24,245 nucleotides of DNA from the IMG/VR virus record IMGVR_UViG_3300034061_000780, positions 1 to 24,245 of that record; one strand, written 5' to 3'. Source of the DNA: a virus. This document shows, piece by piece, positions 7,328 through 15,052 of this stretch. The translations under genes and the position numbers were made by a program. Under the pieces are notes generated by a model. The model had not been told where the DNA came from, searched no databases, and worked only from the letters and a program-made list of their open reading frames with translations. The number at the start of each line of letters is the position of its first letter. Positions within the stretch are counted from its first letter, which is position 1.

Positions 7328-9886
7328 TTAAACAACTTCGCCGTTTTCGCGGATGAACGGCACATCTTCGCCAAGCAAATTGAATATCTTCATCCAGAAT
7401 GCCTGAACTGGCTTAAATAGCCAGCCATGCTTGTTCTGTCCGTAGTACCACTTGGCATACGACACAGCCGGATCTGCAAACAGCTTAGACACTGCAAACT
7501 TAAACAATTTAGACTTGCGCATCAAGGGAACAAATACTTCAGCCAGCTTGTAATACCCACGACGATTGCGTGGCGTAACATGCTCGTCCCTGTAGCGACG
7601 AACAACTTCATCCATCACGCCGTTGCCATACCGAGCCTCTAGCATAATAAAGCAGCACAATCCTCCGCCCCCGCCGCCTGAAGGCTGGCTTGCCCTGCCC
7701 TGCAAGTACGAGGCAGCAAAGTTTGCTTGGTTGGCGTACTGGCTCATCGTGTTTTGATATGGCAGCATGTTTAGCCCGGTAATCACAGGATTAGTTGGGT
7801 TGGCAATGTTAAGCCCAGCTTGAGCGTATTGATTTTGTGCTTGGTTTGCGGATGTGCCGTAGGCCCCTTGAGTTGGGGGCACATTAAAGTACGCAGACAT
7901 TGCTGGCCCCATTGCTTGCTGTTGCGTTCCGAGTACGCTTGCTGCAATCTGGGCTTGATTTGCTTGCAGTGTGTTTGCTGCCTGCATCCGGCCAGATTCA
8001 GCCTCACCCCTAGCAAGAGCTTGATTAAACTGCTGGCCTTGAATTGCAGCAGCCTGTTGTTCTTTTGTAGCAGCTTGTCCAAATTGTTGGGCCTGCGTAC
8101 TAAGGCCAAGTTGTTCTTTGCCCAAAGCCTGCTGGTATTGCTGCCCCTGAACTGCGGCCTGTTGCTGCTCTTTAGTTGCCGCTTGCCCAAACTGCTGCGC
8201 CTGAGTTGACAGCCCAAGCTGCTCTTGGCCAAGTGCCTGCTGATACTGTTGCGCTTGAAGACCAAGTCCAAACTGCTGCAAGCCGAGCCGCTGCTGGTAC
8301 TCTTGAGCTTGAGCAGTTCTTTGCAGGTCTTCCTGAGCCATACCTTGCCCAAACATCTGAGCTTGCGCTCCAAGACCGTACTGCTCGGCTCCCACCTGTC
8401 TAGCGTATGTCTGCGCCAATGCTGGCTGATACAAGCTAGAAATGGTTCCCATAGCCTGCTGGGCAGCAGCCTGCCGCTCGCGATATCTTCGCTCTGAAAG
8501 CTCTTCGCGACCTAGCACCTCTGCTGTAATAGCCTGTGGGCCAAGTGCCATTCCTCTGTCAGCGTAAGCCTGACGAGCAGCCTGAGTTGCCATTCGCTCT
8601 TGCTCTGGAGTTAGCGATCTTCCAAGGGATAGGTCTAGGTTAATCTGTTCTCCAAGACGCCGCGCTCCCTCTTCAACTCCGGGCATTACGCCCATGTATT
8701 GAGATACAAGATTTTGATCAATATTGCCAAGAGCAGATTGCAGCTCAGGGCCAGCAACGTTTGAAGTGTATTCGCCGGGCCTGTACGCCTGCATCCCGCC
8801 AAGGGACATGTCTGCGGTTGGACCCGCAACTTGAGACAAGTATTGACCAGAGACTGGACCTTGCACTTGCCCTAACTCTTGTCCGTAAACTGGACCTTGA
8901 ACCTGTGCAAGTGCTTGTCCTGCCGTTGGGCCTGCAATGTCGCCAAGTTCCTGTCCATAAGTTGGCCCACCAACCTGCTGCTCAAATGCTGTAAGCTCTG
9001 GAGCTTGATTTGCCCTTGCGGCCATCTGTGCGCCAAGAGATCCAAGAGATCCAAGCGCCTGCTCGGCCCCCGGCATCTGATCTAAGTACTGCTGTTGATA
9101 CTGAGGCATCAACTCTTTGTACTGATCAAGCTTGCCGCGCTGAATAGCCTGGTTAAATAGCGTGTCTGTACGAGCGGCTAGTTCGGCTGTTGGGATGTTT
9201 GCAAACTGCGCGTCATATTGAGACAATTTCTGTTGCTCTTCAGCAGTTAAGTCTGTCTTACTGCGCAGTGCGCTAATCTCAGGCGTGTCTGTAGCAGCCT
9301 GAATGTTCTTGAGCATCTGCTCGCGTTGAGCTTGCCCGGTGACCTCAGCCAGCATTGGGGCATACTGAAGCTCAAGATTTGCCGACTCACCCAAGACGGC
9401 CTTCATGGCATCTACGTTTTCTTGTAGAATTGCCTTGGTGTCTGGAGGCTGCTGTGACTTAGCGTAAACGGCTAACTGCCCAACGGTGGGCGTGTCTTTG
9501 TCTCTTGGTGACTTCCCTAGCGCAGCATACGCCGTTTTGCTTCCAGTTGCATATTTAGCTTCTAAACCTTTAAGTAACGCAGCAGCTTCGTTTCTGGCCG
9601 TCTTTGAGTAAGTTCCAGAATCGGCAATAATGGCATTAAGCCTATTCTTTTTGTTGATGTACGAATTGTTCCAATCCGTTAAAAATGCGCCATCTCTTGC
9701 GTCTTCAGAGCTTAATGTATCTAGTCTTAACTGACTAAATTCTTTTTTGAGATTACGGCTAGATTCATCTGCGTTAAGTGCAGCTTGTCTGTCGGTATAT
9801 TCTTTTTTTGGAACAAATCTAGTGCCATCATAAATATACTGACCATCATAAGATGATTCGCCCTCTTGGGGATTATAATAAGCCAT
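7328..9886 (-). CDS. Large Gln/Ala-rich virion protein with C-terminal CFI-type domain
   Basis: This 852-aa protein begins MAYYNPQEGESSYDGQYIYD. Helical sequence follows to about residue 300. Five 12-residue repeats of the form GPxxGQxLxQVx lie at residues 307-366, and a long Gln/Ala-rich region at about 500-640 contains two nearly identical 36-residue repeats. A poly-Gly linker (737-742) leads to a distinct C-terminal domain (743-852) starting LCCFIMLEARYGNG, then VVRRYRDEHV and RRGYYKLAEVFVPLMRKS. This end resembles the CFI-type C-terminal domain of bacterial proteins, where CFIATAAYG precedes an LRxFRD segment. The gene precedes two other low-complexity proteins, suggesting an internal, ejection or tail role. 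The domain's function is unknown to me. The start at 9886 leaves an 18-nt gap. Confidence 0.65.
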   Translation of the reverse strand: MAYYNPQEGESSYDGQYIYDGTRFVPKKEYTDRQAALNADESSRNLKKEFSQLRLDTLSSEDARDGAFLTDWNNSYINKKNRLNAIIADSGTYSKTARNEAAALLKGLEAKYATGSKTAYAALGKSPRDKDTPTVGQLAVYAKSQQPPDTKAILQENVDAMKAVLGESANLELQYAPMLAEVTGQAQREQMLKNIQAATDTPEISALRSKTDLTAEEQQKLSQYDAQFANIPTAELAARTDTLFNQAIQRGKLDQYKELMPQYQQQYLDQMPGAEQALGSLGSLGAQMAARANQAPELTAFEQQVGGPTYGQELGDIAGPTAGQALAQVQGPVYGQELGQVQGPVSGQYLSQVAGPTADMSLGGMQAYRPGEYTSNVAGPELQSALGNIDQNLVSQYMGVMPGVEEGARRLGEQINLDLSLGRSLTPEQERMATQAARQAYADRGMALGPQAITAEVLGREELSERRYRERQAAAQQAMGTISSLYQPALAQTYARQVGAEQYGLGAQAQMFGQGMAQEDLQRTAQAQEYQQRLGLQQFGLGLQAQQYQQALGQEQLGLSTQAQQFGQAATKEQQQAAVQGQQYQQALGKEQLGLSTQAQQFGQAATKEQQAAAIQGQQFNQALARGEAESGRMQAANTLQANQAQIAASVLGTQQQAMGPAMSAYFNVPPTQGAYGTSANQAQNQYAQAGLNIANPTNPVITGLNMLPYQNTMSQYANQANFAASYLQGRASQPSGGGGGGLCCFIMLEARYGNGVMDEVVRRYRDEHVTPRNRRGYYKLAEVFVPLMRKSKLFKFAVSKLFADPAVSYAKWYYGQNKHGWLFKPVQAFWMKIFNLLGEDVPFIRENGEVV
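8033..8248 (-). repeat. Two tandem 36-codon repeats
   Basis: Within the 852-aa gene, residues 547-582 and 583-618 are near-identical tandem copies. Each starts QYQQALG(Q/K)EQLGLSTQA and continues QQFGQAATKEQQ with an (A/Q)AA(V/I)QGQ end. The copies differ at only a few residues. Related, more diverged units precede them (QEYQQRLGLQQFGLGLQAQ). The period is 108 bases. This is probably an expanding helical stalk segment. Confidence 0.8.
8789..8968 (-). repeat. Five 12-codon repeats, GPxxGQxLxQVx type
   Basis: Residues 307-366 of the 852-aa protein form five consecutive 12-residue units: GPTYGQELGDIA, GPTAGQALAQVQ, GPVYGQELGQVQ, GPVSGQYLSQVA and GPTADMSLGGMQ. A related GPELQSALGNI unit follows shortly after. 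The DNA period is 36 bases. Regular Gly-Pro turns suggest a repetitive fibrous or beta-structured segment. Confidence 0.8.
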
Positions 9887-9904
9887 ATGCTGTGTTGTTT
9901 AAAT

Positions 9905-10756
9905 CTAAGCAGTGAACGTAATCGTTCCAGATGTGTTAAAGGTGTGAATAGTGTTTCCGCTAGATGTTGAGATTGTGCCTCCAGTAGCCCGCGCAGCGCC
10001 AGAATACCAGATCTTTACCACACCAGATCCGCCAGCTCCTCCATCAGAAAAATATCCTCCTCCTCCTCCACCGCCGCCAAGATTTACGGTTCCATTTACT
10101 CCACTGAGGCTACCATATCCACCTCCCCCTCCTCCGCCTGTTCCACCAGTAGAACGAGTGGTTCCAGTGGTTTTTCCTCCTCCGCCTCCTCCTGAGTAAA
10201 CTACAGTAACTCCGGCAACAGTAGCAGATCTTCCAGCTCCTCCAGCTCCACCTAAAGTAGATGTAGCATTTCCTCCAATAGCTCCACCTCCGCCACCTCC
10301 GCCACCTGAAAAGTTAGGATCAGCAGAAAATCCAGTGCCACCATTGTACCCTTGAATTGAAGCTAAAAACGGAGTGTTCCCAAGACCTGCATTCCCAATA
10401 ATGGTGGATTCAGTTGCCCCACCTCCACCACATCCACCATTTAGTCCATTTGCTCCTGAAGGGTTTAATTGGCCAATAGCGCCACCGCCACCGCCAGCGG
10501 CTGAATACCCATTTGTTTCAGAATTTGTTCCGTTATTTCCTAAACCACCCGATATTGCACCTCCGGCTCCAACAGTCACAGGATATGGAAATCCAATGTC
10601 AAATTGAACTCCAGTTTGCGAGACAAGTCCTCCGCCACCTCCGCCACCTCCGCCAAGACGCGCTCCGCCACTTCCGCCACCTGCTACAAGCAAAATGTTA
10701 GTAGCTGCGCTTAAAGAAGCAGATGCAGAGAGGAAGTTAAGTGCTTTTGAAAACAT
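9905..10756 (-). CDS. Glycine-rich adhesin-like tail protein (copy 2)
   Basis: This 283-aa protein starts with a short non-repetitive N-terminus (MFSKALNFLSASASLSAATN), followed by ILLVAGGGSGGARLGGGG. Many blocks of 5-9 glycines then alternate with short variable loops. The end carries GGSGVVKIWYSGAARATGGT and a final beta segment (NTIHTFNTSGTITFTA). The LVAGGGxGG start and GGSGVV end are typical of phage glycine-rich domains. Those include receptor-binding tips with packed polyglycine II helices, as in the Gp38 adhesin of phage S16. The gene follows a repeat fibre with a 2-nt gap, so it probably caps or decorates that fibre and contacts the host surface. It is paralogous to the protein at 19114-19956. 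Receptor binding is inference. Confidence 0.72.
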   Translation of the reverse strand: MFSKALNFLSASASLSAATNILLVAGGGSGGARLGGGGGGGGGLVSQTGVQFDIGFPYPVTVGAGGAISGGLGNNGTNSETNGYSAAGGGGGAIGQLNPSGANGLNGGCGGGGATESTIIGNAGLGNTPFLASIQGYNGGTGFSADPNFSGGGGGGGGAIGGNATSTLGGAGGAGRSATVAGVTVVYSGGGGGGKTTGTTRSTGGTGGGGGGGYGSLSGVNGTVNLGGGGGGGGYFSDGGAGGSGVVKIWYSGAARATGGTISTSSGNTIHTFNTSGTITFTA

Positions 10757-10758
10757 TA

Positions 10759-12240
10759 CTAGGAGTAATTTTTAGACACATTTCCATACCACTTTATGCC
10801 GTCAGATACAAAGGAGAATATATCAGTCTTGTTTACAGTTGCAGTCAAAGCTGGAGTTACCCCGCCCGGAAAAGAAACTGGTGTAAATGTAGCTGTTGCT
10901 GTTGCGGCTGAAGGCTGCTTAAGATAAACAGTAAATGATTTACCAGCAGCTACGGCGGGCATTGTAAATGTACATGCTGTGGCGGGAGTCAACGTTGCGA
11001 CAATTACGGTCGAGCTAGTGATGTCTAGCGTTTGCGCTGATCCAGCAGCAGCTATTGTCTGCACTCCTTCAGTGTACCCATTGATTGTTGGGTCTTGCTG
11101 AAAGACGGCTAACCCAGTTCCAGTCTTACTAGCACCAAGTGCATCCCTTAAGGTTGTGCTAGATGGCGTCTGTAAAAAGTTAGGCACATTAGCACCTAAC
11201 CCGCTAATCTTGGTTACACTTAAAGTGGTAATTTGACTATCGGCAATCCCAACTCCAACTTGTGCAGCAGCAATTCCAGTAATTTGACCCGCTGTAATTC
11301 CAGAGCTAATTTGATTGGCAGACAAGCCAACAACTTGAGCTGATGTAATTCCTGACAAGATTTGATTTGCTCCAATCAAAACAGGCTGGCTACTTGCCCC
11401 AGTAACAACTCCATTTGCATTTACAGCCACTACAGGCACCGAGGCTGCGCCCCCGTAAGTCCCGGCAGTCACACCGGAAGCCTGCAAGTTTACGCCTATT
11501 TGGCCGTTGCTAGTAACTGGACTATTTGTGACAGCAAGTGTGGTTGAAGCTACTCCAACTGAAGTAACCGTGCCACCTGCGGCTCCAGAAATGCCAACAT
11601 TAGTTACTGAGGTGATCCGGCCAAGAGCATCAACCGTAATTTGCGGGATTAAAGCATTGCTGCCGTAAGTACCACCAGAAGCACCAGAAGCTGGCAGAGC
11701 AGTAGAAGCAATGCTGGATACCTGCGCAGACGTAATACCTGGGCCAATCTGAGATGCTGACAGGCCAGTAATCTGTGCAGACGTTAATCCGGGCAGTACG
11801 TTTGCCGCGCTAACAGTGCCGCCTCCTGCTGCTGGCGTATACCCAAGAGCTGCGGTTACGTTTGCGGCAGACAGCGACGTAAGGTTTGCGCTGGTTATCT
11901 CGGATCGGATGGTGGCAGAAGACTTGTTTTCTACGTTGCTAAGGCCAATATTAGTGCGAGCTGCTGTTGTGTCTGTAAGATCAGACAAGTTGTTGGCCTT
12001 AACAAGCAAACTTGACGTGTTAATGCCACCAAGCGCCTGCAATACGGTTGCCTTCCTAAGAAGCCCGCTAGACAGAACAGAAATCTGAAGCAAGCTAGGA
12101 TCGACATTAGCACCAAGGTCAACTTGATCTGATATAGAACCCGGCAACAGCGTCGCATTGTCCACATGCGCGTTTAGGTTTGTTACAGAAACCGTTGAAT
12201 TGGTCGTTGAATAAGTTGTACCTTTGTTGATCTGAGCCAT
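10759..12240 (-). CDS. Repeat-containing tail fibre (493 aa)
   Basis: The N-terminus (MAQINKGTTYSTTNSTVSVT, then NLNAHVDNATLLPG) looks like a virion-attachment segment seen in phage fibres. The middle has degenerate 8-9-residue repeats such as LTSAQITGLSASQIGPGITS (about 151-178 and 288-348). Beta-fibre units of the form TYGSNALIPQITVDALGRIT (about 191-217) and TYGGAASVPVVAVNANGVVT also occur. The C-terminal domain of about 108 residues (386-493) contains GKSFTVYLKQP and ends TDIFSFVSDGIKWYG. It closely resembles the C-terminus of the fibre at 19960-21648. It probably forms a trimeric fibre, with the glycine-rich protein encoded next as its tip. A clear AGGAG ribosome-binding site lies 5 nt before the ATG, unusual in this window. 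Confidence 0.72.
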   Translation of the reverse strand: MAQINKGTTYSTTNSTVSVTNLNAHVDNATLLPGSISDQVDLGANVDPSLLQISVLSSGLLRKATVLQALGGINTSSLLVKANNLSDLTDTTAARTNIGLSNVENKSSATIRSEITSANLTSLSAANVTAALGYTPAAGGGTVSAANVLPGLTSAQITGLSASQIGPGITSAQVSSIASTALPASGASGGTYGSNALIPQITVDALGRITSVTNVGISGAAGGTVTSVGVASTTLAVTNSPVTSNGQIGVNLQASGVTAGTYGGAASVPVVAVNANGVVTGASSQPVLIGANQILSGITSAQVVGLSANQISSGITAGQITGIAAAQVGVGIADSQITTLSVTKISGLGANVPNFLQTPSSTTLRDALGASKTGTGLAVFQQDPTINGYTEGVQTIAAAGSAQTLDITSSTVIVATLTPATACTFTMPAVAAGKSFTVYLKQPSAATATATFTPVSFPGGVTPALTATVNKTDIFSFVSDGIKWYGNVSKNYS

Positions 12241-12242
12241 AA

Positions 12243-14153
12243 TTACTCCTGACTAACCATTGGCCGATTCGCGCCAATGCCATAAATTGTTACACCTTTT
12301 AACGCAGGTCTGCCAGAAGAAAATTGTATTGTGAAGTCAATCCCCGATCCACGCATCGCAACACGAGGCCGCAATGTGCCGTCTGAGTTGCCGGAAAACT
12401 GATACCCAAGGATTTCTTGAGTAGCGTCTGGATCATGCGCGCTAGCAAAGATAGCAACTGCGTCCTGCTGCACATTGTTGAACTGAAACTCTCCACGGCT
12501 AAATCTCTTTTCAGACAGCGATTCCATCGTAAACTCGCGAGTGCGTACAAATGAGTTAATCGGAATAAGCTGACTCCCCACGTTTAGGTCTACTGGTAAT
12601 GCAAACGGCAGCGTCACGCCTGCGGCAGCGTTGGTGTAGAAGTCTCCATCTTCAAGCTCTTCAGTCAAAAAGACGCCGCCAAACTGCAATGCGCCAGTAA
12701 AGTTGGTGAGGATAAATAGCCTCTTTTGAAACTGGTACGAAGCAACAATAAGATTGTCTGCGTTAAGACCTGCTGGATAAACATCTATGCTTTCCCAGTT
12801 TTTGTTTAGGTTATTGTAAATTATAACTCTATTATTTCTTGCTGTCGGATTAGCAAGATCATCAATTGGAAGTGCTATAAAAAACCTATTGTCGTAGTAC
12901 GTTGCAACTGAGTTGCTGACAATTGAGTAATCTAAACCTTCAAAAAAGTCAGAAATTGGCTCAGACAATGGCATTGTGTTGCCGATGACTTTAAGGTCTA
13001 ACTGCGGAGTAAGTAGGTAAATTCCCTTGCTCGAAAGGAACATAACGTACTGACCAGCATTTACGATTGTCCTTCTAGCCAAGCAACCCAGCTCTGTGGT
13101 AATTACCGTTACTTCACTTGTGTCATCGGCTGTAATGTCAAATCTTGGATCAAGAAACGCCATGTATATGGAGTTTCGCATAAACACCAAAAACTTGTTT
13201 TCAATCCATGGCAGGCATCCAACAATAATATCATTGCCGCCTTTATTTATTGTAAAGGCATTAAACCTAACATCAGTTTGAAACGAAAGAATATCACTTA
13301 CAACCAATTGATGGTTTGTGTATTTTGAAACTACTCTGTTCTGGTAATAAAAGCCAAACTCAGCAGGCGGCAGTGAATTTGTAATTTCTGTTAGTGCTGT
13401 AACCCCCGAAGCTGGATCAACATACCTTTGGTCTGCTGCGGTAAACTGAGTTGTTGCAGAGTCCCAGATTAACGGCGGGTTGCCGCGCACTGTGGTGAAC
13501 CCAGTAAGAGCTGCATTGGCTGTAATTAAAACACCAGTCGTATTTGTAAATTGGTATGTAAAAGTGCTTGGCCCTGTTACTGTGATAACATAATTGCCAT
13601 CAATTGCTGATTGTGCCCTAAACGTAGTCGATCGTGTAGTAACCTCGTTGCCAGTAGAGTAGTTGTGCGGGGCGGTCGTTGTGACTGTAATTGTTCCAGT
13701 AGCGCCAATTGCAATGTCTGCGTTAGTAACACTTGCTGTAAAAGTTACATCATCGTACTGCCCTCGAAAGATGATAATCTTGTCTAAAGCCTGTATAGGC
13801 TCCACAATTATGCTGGCGGACACAAATCGTCCTGTGGGATAAGTGTATGGGCCAAGAGTTGCCTCTGGATAGCCGATCTGTGCAGGCCGATATAGGTGCA
13901 TCCTATCGGAAAAAACCAGCACTATGTTGTCACGGCCAAGTGAGTCAATCCACACTCCTGAACCGACCATTGTTAGGTTATTTAGAGTGGCGTCTGTAAG
14001 CCGCTGACAACCCTTTCTAGGCTGTGCAATGCCTCTCTGTAGCCTTACGTTCTGAGCAGCCTGAAGAATGCCCGGAGGCAAATTAGCAGGATCAAGCCTA
14101 CTGGCAAAGCCAGTGTAGCTGTTGTCTGATTCAGCTTGCTGCTGTGAAGGCAT
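12243..14153 (-). CDS. Structural protein, tail nozzle/stabilisation candidate
   Basis: This 636-aa protein begins MPSQQQAESDNSYTGFASRL. The next stretch, DPANLPPGILQAAQNVRLQR plus GIAQPRKGCQRL, is an N-terminal pattern I associate with phage proteins of the P22 gp10 stabilisation or tail-nozzle kind. The rest is rich in beta-strands, consistent with a propeller-like body. Residues about 150-218 form a distinct inserted beta domain (TGTITVTTTAPHNYSTGNEV onward), recalling the E1_FCCH-like inserts common in phage structural proteins. The gene has a 1-nt TAATG junction with the zinc-ribbon gene and a 2-nt gap to the next fibre. A role at the end of the tail tube, where fibres attach, is consistent. 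The assignment rests on pattern only. Confidence 0.45.
   Translation of the reverse strand: MPSQQQAESDNSYTGFASRLDPANLPPGILQAAQNVRLQRGIAQPRKGCQRLTDATLNNLTMVGSGVWIDSLGRDNIVLVFSDRMHLYRPAQIGYPEATLGPYTYPTGRFVSASIIVEPIQALDKIIIFRGQYDDVTFTASVTNADIAIGATGTITVTTTAPHNYSTGNEVTTRSTTFRAQSAIDGNYVITVTGPSTFTYQFTNTTGVLITANAALTGFTTVRGNPPLIWDSATTQFTAADQRYVDPASGVTALTEITNSLPPAEFGFYYQNRVVSKYTNHQLVVSDILSFQTDVRFNAFTINKGGNDIIVGCLPWIENKFLVFMRNSIYMAFLDPRFDITADDTSEVTVITTELGCLARRTIVNAGQYVMFLSSKGIYLLTPQLDLKVIGNTMPLSEPISDFFEGLDYSIVSNSVATYYDNRFFIALPIDDLANPTARNNRVIIYNNLNKNWESIDVYPAGLNADNLIVASYQFQKRLFILTNFTGALQFGGVFLTEELEDGDFYTNAAAGVTLPFALPVDLNVGSQLIPINSFVRTREFTMESLSEKRFSRGEFQFNNVQQDAVAIFASAHDPDATQEILGYQFSGNSDGTLRPRVAMRGSGIDFTIQFSSGRPALKGVTIYGIGANRPMVSQE
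12246..12250 (-). promoter_or_regulatory. Clear Shine-Dalgarno sequence for the 493-aa fibre
   Basis: The minus strand reads AGGAGTAATT then ATG at 12240, giving AGGAG with a 5-nt spacer. Most other genes here lack such a site, so this fibre may be translated independently and strongly. The 10-mer AGGAGTAATT also occurs in opposite orientation at 10761-10770, just past the gene's other end. Confidence 0.6.
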
Positions 14154-14416
14154 TAAGAGATGAGCTTACTGAGCTTGTCTACAACTCGCTGAAGATCGTC
14201 GCGCAACTCAATCATGCGCTCATTGTGCATGTCTTCTCCACCTTCTTCTTCTGAGTACTCTCCTTCTTCCATGTCTTCCTCTTCACCGTACCCGCACTCA
14301 GAGCAGCAGCCGTCAGACTCAAGTGGAGACTCGCATTCAGGGCAGGACTTTCCTCTTTTTCCGCCCATGGGGCTTCCAAGAATCATCAGTAAGGTTTTAG
14401 CGTCGGTCTTAGGCAT
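14153..14416 (-). CDS. Acidic zinc-ribbon protein
   Basis: This 87-aa protein has a basic N-terminus (MPKTDAKTLLMILGSPMGGK) and a CPEC...CSEC pair (Cys25, Cys28, Cys38, Cys41) that fits a small zinc ribbon. A strongly acidic stretch (EEEDMEEGEYSEEEGGED) and a C-terminal helix (LRDDLQRVVDKLSKLIS) follow. A TTG four codons upstream would extend it to 14428 and overlap the endolysin gene. The ATG at 14416 sits just past the endolysin stop and is preferred. The function is unknown; a chaperone, scaffold or regulatory partner is possible. Its stop overlaps the next gene's ATG by one base, so the two are probably coupled. Confidence 0.72.
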   Translation of the reverse strand: MPKTDAKTLLMILGSPMGGKRGKSCPECESPLESDGCCSECGYGEEEDMEEGEYSEEEGGEDMHNERMIELRDDLQRVVDKLSKLIS

Positions 14417-14420
14417 ATAG

Positions 14421-14897
14421 TTAGGCAATTAAAGATTGTCCTTTTTCCCTGCGAACACACAGATCAGCAAGAGCGTAAGGAGTATTGTACTCAAAATGAG
14501 GCGCATCGTAAATAGACTTAAAGTTCCCACCCCACCGCAACTTGTGCTTTGCTGCGAGTGTTGAAGCGTGCTTGTGCATCATGTCTGCAATCTTCTTGTC
14601 AGCCGGAGTACTATCATCCATGTACACTTTACCCTTAAACACGCCACAATCGATGGCTAACCCAAAGTTGTGCATACTTGATCCTGGCTTGGCATTGGTC
14701 ACCTTTGGGCCGGGAGACGTGCGTCCTTTGGCGTACAGCACAGCCTGCTCATCCCAAGAACGAGTGCCGCAGATAATCTTGTAGTCCAGTCCTTCTTTGG
14801 CAACCAGCTCCTTAGCTTCAATCAAAAAGTCAGCAAAAGCATCTCGTACTTCAGGAAGTAGCGAGTCCAAGTGTTTAGCTGACCGTTCGTCGATCAT
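14421..14897 (-). CDS. Endolysin, M15-type L-alanyl-D-glutamate peptidase
   Basis: This 158-aa enzyme has the VanY/M15 zinc-peptidase motifs: SSMHNFGLAID with His76 and Asp83, then RWGGNFKSIYDAPHFE with Asp131 and His134. The spacings (7 residues between His and Asp, 3 between Asp and the last His) match the T5 endolysin. In that enzyme, His-Asp-His bind zinc and the additional Asp is catalytic. It cuts the L-Ala-D-Glu bond in peptidoglycan stem peptides to lyse the host at the end of infection. There is no signal peptide, so it would need a holin to cross the membrane. The gene overlaps the preceding small membrane-protein gene by 4 nt (ATGA), forming a lysis cassette. Size is close to the family's usual 130-160 aa. 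Confidence 0.88.
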   Translation of the reverse strand: MIDERSAKHLDSLLPEVRDAFADFLIEAKELVAKEGLDYKIICGTRSWDEQAVLYAKGRTSPGPKVTNAKPGSSMHNFGLAIDCGVFKGKVYMDDSTPADKKIADMMHKHASTLAAKHKLRWGGNFKSIYDAPHFEYNTPYALADLCVRREKGQSLIA

Positions 14898-15049
14898 CGT
14901 TTCTCGTTGCGAATAACGTCGATGGTTCCAAGAATTGTCAGCGCAGCAGCGCCCACAGCGTCAACGTGGCCAGTCTTCACTCCAAATCCGGCCAGAACCC
15001 ACTTAAGAAGCCCGAGCCATGTCGATGGTTGTTTGAGGTACTCTTTCAT
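14894..15049 (-). CDS. Small membrane protein, holin candidate
   Basis: This 51-aa product reads MKEYLKQPSTWLGLLKWVLA, then GFGVKTGHVDAVGAAALTIL, then GTIDVIRNEKR. It has a hydrophobic segment near residues 11-23 and a second at about 31-46, with charged ends. The small size, the two potential membrane segments and the 4-nt overlap with the endolysin start make it the best holin candidate. Holins form holes in the inner membrane that release the endolysin. The KQPSTWxGL start is a pattern I associate with small phage lysis proteins. The gap to the preceding gene is 3 nt. The alternative is that the 59-aa protein upstream is the holin and this is an antiholin. Confidence 0.62.
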   Translation of the reverse strand: MKEYLKQPSTWLGLLKWVLAGFGVKTGHVDAVGAAALTILGTIDVIRNEKR

Positions 15050-15052
15050 AAT

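Noticed and set aside
6920-8968. CRISPR-like or satellite arrays
   Set aside because: The repeats are in coding phase, degenerate at DNA level and lack spacers, so they are protein repeats.
9951-10607. Proline-rich plus-strand open frames
   Set aside because: They are shadows of the poly-Gly codons of the minus-strand adhesin (GGN read as CCN on the other strand).
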